Positions 58,462 through 64,000 of a stretch of 64,000 bases of DNA are shown here, piece after piece. The notes below the pieces were generated by a model. That model was not told the DNA's origin, did no database searches, and saw nothing but the letters and a program-made list of their open reading frames with translations. The DNA lies in NCBI GenBank assembly GCA_947258705.1, contig CAMYJA010000003.1, positions 1-64,000 on the forward strand, written 5' to 3'. The first letter of the stretch is position 1. The number at the start of each line of letters is the position of its first letter. The position numbers were made by a program, and so were the translations under genes. The stretch comes from an uncultured Hyphomicrobiaceae bacterium (GTDB lineage: Bacteria; Pseudomonadota; Alphaproteobacteria; Rhizobiales; CAMYJA01).

Positions 58462-58622
58462 TTATACACTCTGAGGACAGGGAGGCTCTTTTGCTCCGGT
58501 CAGATAAGCATATGACCCTTGAAATAGGGTTAGCGACCGATCCAGTTTGGCATGACCTGCGATCAGGGTTAACAAAGGGCAAAAATTATAGATGGCATTT
58601 TATCTATTGGAATAGCGGCGCT

Positions 58623-59579
58623 TCAGCCCTTGCCGGATTGGCCGCCGGGGCCGGCTACGAGTTCGATGGCGCGCTCCGTTGCCTCATCGAGATCGAGACT
58701 TCCCTCAGACAGCTTTTGCGCCAGTTGGTCGAATTTCGCATTGCCCGACGATCTTAGCCGCTTGCCGACAAGTTCGGCGGCGTTCGATGCCAGCAGGATG
58801 CGGGCGCGTTGTACATCCTGTGCGGGCGAGGCTTTCCTGCTCCTTACGGCGCCCAGGCGCAAGATTTCATCCGTCAATTCATCAACCCCACCGGCCGTGC
58901 TGGCAATGGTCTTCATCACCTTCACTTCGCGCGCCCCGGCCCGTCCAAGTGCGACAGAGCCCTTGAGCTGCTGGACGGTTAAATCGGCGTGTTCCAGGTC
59001 GGCCTTGTTCACGACCAGTATATCGGCGATTTCCAGAATGCCCGCCTTGAATGCCTGTATTTCGTCGCCGAGCCCCGGAGCGCTCACGACGATTGTCACA
59101 TCAGCATGTTCCATGATCTCGACTTCGGACTGTCCGGCACCGACAGTTTCAATCAGCACCACATCGAAACCGGCCGCGTCCATAATATGTGCGACTTTTG
59201 AAGTTGCGCGGGACAGGCCGCCCACCGATCCGCGAGAGGCGAGGGACCGCACGAAAACGTCCTCATCGCCGCTGTATTCCGTCATGCGTATGCGATCTCC
59301 CAGGATCGCTCCTCCCGTAAGCGGGCTGGAGGGATCGACGGCTATCACGGCCACCGACATCTGACGATTTCGAAAGGCGCCTATGAGGGCGCTTGCGAGG
59401 GTCGATTTTCCCGCACCTGGCGGGCCGGTGACGCCGACCACAAATGCGTTGCCGATATTGGCGGCAACCTCATTCATAATTTCGGGCGCTGTCTCATGGT
59501 CGTTTTCAACCGCCGATATGGCCCGCGCCAGCGCCAGCCTGTCGCCGTTGAACAAAACGCCTGAGCTTTTCTCTTTCAT
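58623..59579 (-). CDS. meaB: Methylmalonyl-CoA mutase-associated GTPase MeaB
   Basis: G3E P-loop GTPase of 318 residues that protects and reloads the B12-dependent mutase. Walker A is GVTGPPGAGKSTLASALI near residue 55. VIAVDPSSPLTGGAILGDRIRM, FVRSLASRGSVGGLS and VLIETVGAGQSEVEIM are the MeaB signatures, and NKADLEHADL is the G4 motif. The mutase genes are not in the window. ATG 59579 has GAGG about 7 nt upstream. It is adjacent to the histidine kinase with 161 bp between them. Confidence 0.95.
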   Translation of the reverse strand: MKEKSSGVLFNGDRLALARAISAVENDHETAPEIMNEVAANIGNAFVVGVTGPPGAGKSTLASALIGAFRNRQMSVAVIAVDPSSPLTGGAILGDRIRMTEYSGDEDVFVRSLASRGSVGGLSRATSKVAHIMDAAGFDVVLIETVGAGQSEVEIMEHADVTIVVSAPGLGDEIQAFKAGILEIADILVVNKADLEHADLTVQQLKGSVALGRAGAREVKVMKTIASTAGGVDELTDEILRLGAVRSRKASPAQDVQRARILLASNAAELVGKRLRSSGNAKFDQLAQKLSEGSLDLDEATERAIELVAGPGGQSGKG

Positions 59580-59897
59580 TCCCTTGCCTCGAAAGGCCTC
59601 TCATCCAGGTTGACGATCGGGTTGGGGCATCAGCACGGTGGACATTAATGCCTTCGTGCTGGAAGGGATAGAGGGTAAAACGCATGACGCATAACGCATG
59701 ATCTGTCGAGCCGGTCAGGTGCGGAAAGTATTGGACCACGGTGCGTTCGTCCCTGGATTTTCAGCCGGAGTGGGGAGGGCGGAGGGGAATGGCCCGAAAT
59801 CAGAGGTCAACATCGCTCCGGATGATCCAGGTCAAAGCCATGTCCCCATAAATCGCTAAGCTTGGGCAGTAACACGCAAGCAAAAGGAACATCCTTC
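59580..59897. other. Intergenic region with a degenerate FNR-like site
   Basis: No gene seen. ATGAT-N4-GTCAA at 59822-59835 matches 8 of 10 specific positions of the FNR half-sites. A CATAAATC/GCTAAG stretch follows, about 30 bp downstream. AAAAGGA at 59882-59888 is the ribosome-binding site of the next gene. Confidence 0.35.
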
Positions 59898-60197
59898 ATG
59901 TTGGCAACCCGATTCACCTATCTTACCCTTGTGGCGTTTACACTGGTCCTGAACGGCTGGTCTTTGCTCTATCACATGGGGGCTGTGAGTATCGGCTCCG
60001 GCATTCTTCAATCAACCTTGATCTTTAACGTCATCATCGTCCCCCTATGCGTATGGGGCGCCTACCGTGTCGGGCAGATCAGTGAGGAAGAATATCGCGT
60101 CAAGGAGCGTGAAGCGGCGGCGCGCGGCGCGGCCGCTACATCCGCCAGCCCTGCCCCAGCGCAAAATCATACTCCGGACGGGAATGAAACCGGCTGA
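59898..60197 (+). CDS. Small membrane protein of unknown function
   Basis: Ninety-nine residues with two hydrophobic helices (TYLTLVAFTLVLNGWSLLYHM and LIFNVIIVPLCVWGAYRVG) and a polar, Ala/Pro-rich C-terminal tail. I do not recognise a family. The ATG at 59898 has AAAAGGA 9 nt upstream. An earlier in-frame start at 59862 would only add a polar leader. It lies upstream of the sulfur operon on the same strand but is separated by 264 bp with a new promoter. It may be regulated with it, since a degenerate FNR-like site precedes it. Confidence 0.65.
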   Translation: MLATRFTYLTLVAFTLVLNGWSLLYHMGAVSIGSGILQSTLIFNVIIVPLCVWGAYRVGQISEEEYRVKEREAAARGAAATSASPAPAQNHTPDGNETG

Positions 60198-60306
60198 TCG
60201 CGCCGTTAACCAAAATGTCCGGTGAGCGGATTCTATTCCGCAATTGTACTGCGCCGCAATGATTTGAGCCCGAATCCGGCGCTTTGGCGGCCCAATGAAT
60301 AATGGA

Positions 60307-60346
60307 TTGATTTGGATCAATAATCATTCTCACAGCCTGATATAAT
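60307..60346 (+). promoter_or_regulatory. FNR-type box and -10 element of the sulfur operon
   Basis: TTGAT-TTGG-ATCAA at 60307-60320 is a perfect FNR/Anr/FnrL consensus. TATAAT follows at 60341-60346. With a start near 60354 the box is centred about 41 bp upstream, the class II activator position. No -35 hexamer is needed there. The first gene starts at 60462. Confidence 0.75.
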
Positions 60347-60461
60347 AATTGGAAAACCGGATGCGGACGTTGTGTCTGTTTGAGCCTCGCCGCCTCTGAG
60401 ACGGCTTTGGAGCCAAGGCCGCATCTTTCCCGCATCCCGCAACTAACGAGCTATTCCTGGA

Positions 60462-61676
60462 ATGTCGACAACTCAACACGAAGAAATCGAAAATTCTGTT
60501 TCTGACGCACCCATTGCCGTCATAGCCCTCATGGCGATTGCTTCGATGGCATATTTCATCATGCAGGACGTTTCATCCCGTCATGCTCTTCTTTTCATCA
60601 TCGGTACCGGCCTGGGCATATCGCTGTTTCACGCTTCATTCGGTTTTACAGGCGGTTGGCGCCGCTTCATACGCGAGAGAGACGGTTTGGCCGTGCGGGC
60701 CCACATCTTATTGTTCGCCCTCGCGACGCTCGCGACCGTCCCGGTGGTGGCGGGCATATATCCGGGCCTGAGCGCCGGTCCTGCCCTGGGGCCGGTGGGA
60801 ATTTCGGTCATTGCCGGGTCCTTTATGTTTGGCGTCGGCATGCAACTCGGTGGCGGTTGCGGCTCGGGCACTTTGTTTACCGTCGGCGGCGGTCATGTCC
60901 GCATGCTCATAACTCTTGCCTTTTTTGTGGCTGGCGCGACCATCGGATCGCTTCATCTGGGCTGGTGGACAGCGCTCCCCGCAATTGGGAAAATTTCACT
61001 GATCCAGCAATTCGGATGGCAGGGGGCGATTGCCTTTCAACTGCTTATTCTCGGGCTGATTTATACCCTTGTCGTTACGATCGAGAAGAGATCCCATACG
61101 CCTCCTTCTCCTCTCCTGACCGAGGAGGCAATACCTCGCAGCGCGGGACGACTGTTGTTTGGCCCCTGGCCGCTTGTATGGGGCGCTGTCGCACTTGCAG
61201 CCTTGAGCTTTCTGACACTGGTTATCGCCGGCCATCCATGGAGCATCACATTTGCCTATAGTCTGTGGGGCGCAAAAATCTGGACTGCCCTGGGCGGCGA
61301 CCTTTCGGGCTGGGCTTTCTGGAGCGGCGGCTATCCGGCCAAGGCCCTTGGACGGACCGTCCTGGCAGACATTACGTCGATAATGGATTTCGGCATTATT
61401 CTCGGTGCCGTTCTGGCCGCGTCTCTGGCTCAGAAATTCGCACCGGCCGGCAAGCTCAATGCGGCACAGTTCCTGACCGCCGTCATTGGCGGACTTCTGC
61501 TCGGATATGGCTCGCGACTGGCCTTTGGATGCAATATCGGCGCCCTGTTGGGGGGTATTTCCAGCGCCAGCGTTCATGGCTGGGTATGGCTTTTATTCGG
61601 CTTTCTCGGCAATATTGCCGGAACGCATTTGCGCGTGATGTTCAACATCGATCCACCCATTGGAACAAAAATATGA
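60462..61676 (+). CDS. YeeE/YedE family protein, thiosulfate/sulfur transporter (TsuA-like)
   Basis: Integral membrane protein of 404 residues with about ten transmembrane helices. YeeE/TsuA proteins import thiosulfate through a path lined with conserved cysteines. The matching motifs here are MQLGGGCGSGTLFTVGGG in the first half and GYGSRLAFGCNIGALLGG in the second, an internal duplication typical of the family. The start at 60462 gives a short cytoplasmic leader. Its TGA overlaps the next ATG by 4 bp, so the downstream Cys-repeat protein is translationally coupled to it. Thiosulfate is the likely substrate, by family. Confidence 0.88.
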   Translation: MSTTQHEEIENSVSDAPIAVIALMAIASMAYFIMQDVSSRHALLFIIGTGLGISLFHASFGFTGGWRRFIRERDGLAVRAHILLFALATLATVPVVAGIYPGLSAGPALGPVGISVIAGSFMFGVGMQLGGGCGSGTLFTVGGGHVRMLITLAFFVAGATIGSLHLGWWTALPAIGKISLIQQFGWQGAIAFQLLILGLIYTLVVTIEKRSHTPPSPLLTEEAIPRSAGRLLFGPWPLVWGAVALAALSFLTLVIAGHPWSITFAYSLWGAKIWTALGGDLSGWAFWSGGYPAKALGRTVLADITSIMDFGIILGAVLAASLAQKFAPAGKLNAAQFLTAVIGGLLLGYGSRLAFGCNIGALLGGISSASVHGWVWLLFGFLGNIAGTHLRVMFNIDPPIGTKI

Positions 61677-61927
61677 AACGCCAGAACAATCTTGCAATCT
61701 TCGGATCCGTCCTAGGTCTTGCCGCTATCGGCATTGCGATCGATCACACCAGACATCCATTGCCGGAGCCCGTAGCGGCAAAGCAACAGGACGGGTCTTC
61801 GGATGCCGGACCAGCGGTCGATGCAGGGGCGGAAATAGCTGAAAGCCCGTGCGCCATGGATGAGAGCCCATGCGGGCTGAGTGCCAACCCATGCGGCCTG
61901 AGCGCCAACCCCTGCAGCCTGGAATAG
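61673..61927 (+). CDS. Small anchored or exported protein with Pro-Cys heptad repeats
   Basis: Eighty-four residues, no family recognised. One hydrophobic helix (LAIFGSVLGLAAIGIAI, residues 7-23) could be a signal anchor. An Ala/Asp-rich linker follows. The last 28 residues contain four units of seven with Pro-Cys at 59-60, 66-67, 73-74 and 80-81, and no other cysteines. At the DNA level these are 21-bp repeats. The ATG overlaps the YeeE stop (ATGA). The position beside a thiosulfate-type transporter and rhodanese suggests binding of metal or sulfane sulfur, which is inference. It looks like the most novel protein here. Confidence 0.75.
   Translation: MKRQNNLAIFGSVLGLAAIGIAIDHTRHPLPEPVAAKQQDGSSDAGPAVDAGAEIAESPCAMDESPCGLSANPCGLSANPCSLE
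61844..61924 (+). repeat. 21-bp coding tandem repeat (Pro-Cys heptads)
   Basis: Almost four units of 21 bp encode the Cys repeats of the preceding gene. The two central units are the most alike and the outer ones are diverged, which points to expansion by slippage or unequal exchange. Confidence 0.75.
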
Positions 61928-61931
61928 TGTG

Positions 61932-62570
61932 ATGTGGCCAGAACTCGATCCATATAATTCGGCACGCGACTTACTCGGCAGTATCGTCACGTTCGGAGAG
62001 AACGGTACAAATCCCGTTCTGACAATACTTGAAGACGAAACGCCCCATGAAACACATCGTTACCCGCCGGAAGGTATCATTTTCGGCGACAAGCTGTGGC
62101 GCGCCTATTATCACAGCCACCAGACGCCGGAGAATGACCCAGATGAGCATGGGCATTTTCATATTTTCACGCGTTTCGATGAGGACGGCAGCGATTGGAC
62201 TCATGTCGCGGGGCTGAGTGTCGATCAGTTCGGACAGCCGCTCGATTGGTTTATGGCAAACAAATGGGTGGTCAGCGGGGCCTGGCATTCGGCGGAATTC
62301 CTCAGTCGCAATCTGACAACGCCGGGAGTGTCGTCCGACGCAAATCCTGTCGGTCACTGGATAGCGGCGATGCTCGGAACGTTCCGAGACGAAATCGACC
62401 AAATGCTCATTGAGCGGGACCGTTTTGTCGCGCAACACACCAACACGTCAGACCGGAACGATGTCTTTGAGGACAGATCGATCTGGAGACTGGCCAGGCA
62501 TAAAATCGACCTTCATTCCAAGCTGAATAACATGCTCGTCCATGAACAAGACGGCAGTGCCGCTCACTAG
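61932..62570 (+). CDS. Conserved hypothetical protein with His-rich motif
   Basis: No function recognised. The 212-residue protein lacks a signal peptide or transmembrane helix, so it is probably cytoplasmic. The visible signature is AYYHSHQTPENDPDEHGHFH, a concentration of His that could bind metal. A later ANPVGHWIAAMLGTFRDEID stretch and a helical, charged C-terminus follow. I have a weak memory of a DUF with such a motif but cannot name it firmly. GGAA precedes ATG 61932; a GTG sits immediately before. It begins 4 bp after the Cys-repeat gene and is 30 bp upstream of the rhodanese. Confidence 0.75.
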   Translation: MWPELDPYNSARDLLGSIVTFGENGTNPVLTILEDETPHETHRYPPEGIIFGDKLWRAYYHSHQTPENDPDEHGHFHIFTRFDEDGSDWTHVAGLSVDQFGQPLDWFMANKWVVSGAWHSAEFLSRNLTTPGVSSDANPVGHWIAAMLGTFRDEIDQMLIERDRFVAQHTNTSDRNDVFEDRSIWRLARHKIDLHSKLNNMLVHEQDGSAAH

Positions 62571-62600
62571 ATTCGGGGATAACTCACAAGGAGAGAAAAA

Positions 62601-63578
62601 ATGAAACGCATATTATTTTTGCTGACGGCTATGTCCATTGGCATGGTCACCAGCGGCGCCGTTGCCGGTTCGCTTCCCGGGCCCGTTGTCGAGACGGACT
62701 GGCTCAAGTCCAATCTGGAGAATGTCGTCATTCTCGATATCAGATCGGACCTAAAGAGCTTCGCAGCCAAACCGGTTTTCAAAAAGAACAAGAAGACTGG
62801 CAAGAATGTGCTTGTCCGCGTTGGCGGGCACATCAAGAATGCGCGTCTCGTCAACTACAGAAAAATACGCGGCAAACGCAAGATCGACGGCAGGGAAGTA
62901 ACCCGCATGATAATCCCCCGGACGGATTTTGAAGCCCTCATTCAAAAAGCAGGCATCAATAAAGGCGATGTCGTGGTTGTCGTCTCAAAGGGTTTGTCGA
63001 CGGGCGACATGACAGCAGCCACCCGTATTTTCTGGCAAATGAAATATTATGGGCATGATGATATAGCGATTCTGAATGGCGGCCTGGCGCAATGGCTCGT
63101 GGACGGGAACGAGGTAAGCACGGGGCTCGAGGCGTATGCCAAAGGAAATTGGGTTGCAACGACGGAGAGAAAAAATCTTCTCGCAACGAGCGCGCAGATT
63201 CAGGATGCGGCTGCCAGCGGAAAATACGAAATTATCGATAACCGTCCCATTGATCAATATTTAGGCGTTTGGCACAAATCCTATGTCTATAAGCCCGGGC
63301 ACATTCCGGGAGCGCGCATCTTCCCAGTGGAGTTGATGATGCGGTCAACGCCACCGGTAAAATTTCTGCCGCCGGATGAGCTTAGAAAGCTCATGATCGC
63401 AATGCGGATCGATCCCAAGGCTCCGGCAGTCAACTACTGCAACAGCGGACATCTCGCCTCGGGCGGCTGGTTTGTCATGCATGAGATTCTCGGCAACAAA
63501 AACGTCAGCCTTTATGACGGCTCGATGCATCAGTGGACGCTGGAGAAACGCCCAACGGAGGTAATGATACTCCATTGA
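62601..63578 (+). CDS. Periplasmic two-domain rhodanese (thiosulfate sulfurtransferase)
   Basis: Sulfurtransferase of 325 residues. A signal peptide (MKRILFLLTAMSIGMVTSGA, cleavage after AVAG near residue 23) directs it to the periplasm. The first rhodanese unit has DIRSDLKSF and IAILNGGLAQWL but no Cys in its loop (SKGLSTGDM). The second has IIDNRPIDQYLG, GHIPGARIFP and the active loop NYCNSGHLASGGW with Cys280. It can transfer sulfur from thiosulfate or a persulfide to an acceptor. AAGGAGAG precedes ATG 62601. It is encoded 30 bp after the His-motif gene in the FNR-box operon. Confidence 0.92.
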   Translation: MKRILFLLTAMSIGMVTSGAVAGSLPGPVVETDWLKSNLENVVILDIRSDLKSFAAKPVFKKNKKTGKNVLVRVGGHIKNARLVNYRKIRGKRKIDGREVTRMIIPRTDFEALIQKAGINKGDVVVVVSKGLSTGDMTAATRIFWQMKYYGHDDIAILNGGLAQWLVDGNEVSTGLEAYAKGNWVATTERKNLLATSAQIQDAAASGKYEIIDNRPIDQYLGVWHKSYVYKPGHIPGARIFPVELMMRSTPPVKFLPPDELRKLMIAMRIDPKAPAVNYCNSGHLASGGWFVMHEILGNKNVSLYDGSMHQWTLEKRPTEVMILH

Positions 63579-63603
63579 GTTGACCGCCTGAATGTGAAGC
63601 TAC

Positions 63604-63640
63604 AGATCCGGGAGCGCTCAGTCCGAGCGCCCCCGGATCT
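63604..63640 (+). terminator. Long GC-rich hairpin between the rhodanese and cytochrome genes
   Basis: Two 16-nt arms (63604-63619 and 63625-63640) pair with one mismatch around a 5-nt loop. No T-run follows and the next gene starts 18 bp later, so it may stabilise or partly terminate the upstream message rather than fully end it. Confidence 0.55.
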
Positions 63641-63657
63641 GAGATCGAGAGATAACA

Positions 63658-64000
63658 ATGGTGACAGAAGCTGTTGATGGCGCTGCCGACGAGGTAGTTG
63701 TGTGGGATCCGCTGGTACGGATATTTCACTGGTCGCTGGCACTCGCCTTTGTGATTGCCTATTTTACCGACGATGATGTGTTGGCCCTGCATGTCTGGTC
63801 TGGATATGCGGTTGGGGGGCTTTTGTTTTTCAGAGTCGTTTGGGGATTCATCGGACCCAAACATGCCCGTTTTACGGACTTTGTTTTTGGTCCCGTCACG
63901 GTCTTGAAATATACCCATGACGCCGTCATGTTCCGCGCGAAACGCTATATAGGACATAACCCGGCCGGTGGTCTGATGATTATGATGCTGCTTGCCTTCC
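63658..64000 (+). CDS. Cytochrome b561-like membrane protein, N-terminal part
   Basis: Cut by the window end; 114 codons visible. It begins MVTEAVDGAADEVVVWDPLV and continues RIFHWSLALAFVIAYFT, with a haem-ligand type His in the first helix. LALHVWSGYAVGGLLFFRVVWGFIGPKHARF follows the pattern of a Ni/Fe-hydrogenase or b561-type cytochrome b (His in helix 2, then R-x2-WG-x2-G). Such proteins pass electrons between quinone and periplasmic carriers. It probably belongs to the sulfur operon, though a hairpin lies in front. Confidence 0.85.
   Translation, partial: MVTEAVDGAADEVVVWDPLVRIFHWSLALAFVIAYFTDDDVLALHVWSGYAVGGLLFFRVVWGFIGPKHARFTDFVFGPVTVLKYTHDAVMFRAKRYIGHNPAGGLMIMMLLAF

Overview
This is a chromosomal segment of an alphaproteobacterium, probably from or close to the order Hyphomicrobiales (Rhizobiales). 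The evidence is gene content and order: ubiE/mutM/enoyl-CoA hydratase/rpsT/dnaA, an Irr-type Fur protein divergent from fabA-fabB-fabI, an lnt/XRE regulator/metK/trmB block followed by rimP-nusA-ylxR-infB-rbfA-truB-rpsO-pnp, and mutS-glnD-murJ-trpS. I see no rRNA, tRNA, CRISPR array, phage gene or transposase. GANTC sites around dnaA and dnaN and a perfect DnaA box fit a CcrM-type cell-cycle bacterium.

Layout. 1-2.5 kb: ubiE (cut by the window edge), mutM, an enoyl-CoA hydratase and a YbaK-type deacylase. 2.7-7.8 kb (minus strand): a glycan or secondary-metabolite modification cluster with SxtJ, an unlisted 40-residue ORF, a DUF5989 protein, a NodU/CmcH-type carbamoyltransferase, a UDP-glucuronate 4-epimerase-like protein and two related membrane proteins. 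7.8-16.1 kb: rpsT with a long structured leader, a 0.9 kb regulatory gap, then dnaA, dnaN, recF and gyrB. 16.2-22.4 kb: a 2-hydroxyacid dehydrogenase, an SH3-domain exported protein, irr, fabA-fabB-fabI and murI. 22.5-53.4 kb: a nearly continuous minus-strand run of conserved housekeeping genes for translation, tRNA modification, RNA decay, cell envelope, nitrogen signalling and mismatch repair. The CorC/TlyC-like gene in this run is frameshifted next to a palindrome. 53.6-59.6 kb: malic enzyme, a hybrid histidine kinase and meaB.

59.9-64 kb is the most distinctive part: an apparent sulfur-handling operon on the plus strand. It holds a YeeE/YedE (thiosulfate-transporter family) protein, an 84-residue exported or anchored protein ending in four Pro-Cys heptads, a His-rich conserved hypothetical protein, a periplasmic two-domain rhodanese and a cytochrome b561-like protein cut by the window end. 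It is preceded by a perfect FNR-type box (TTGAT-N4-ATCAA) placed correctly for class II activation relative to a TATAAT. This suggests an oxygen-responsive thiosulfate or sulfane-sulfur module. The tandem Pro-Cys protein and its neighbour are the best candidates for an undescribed system here.
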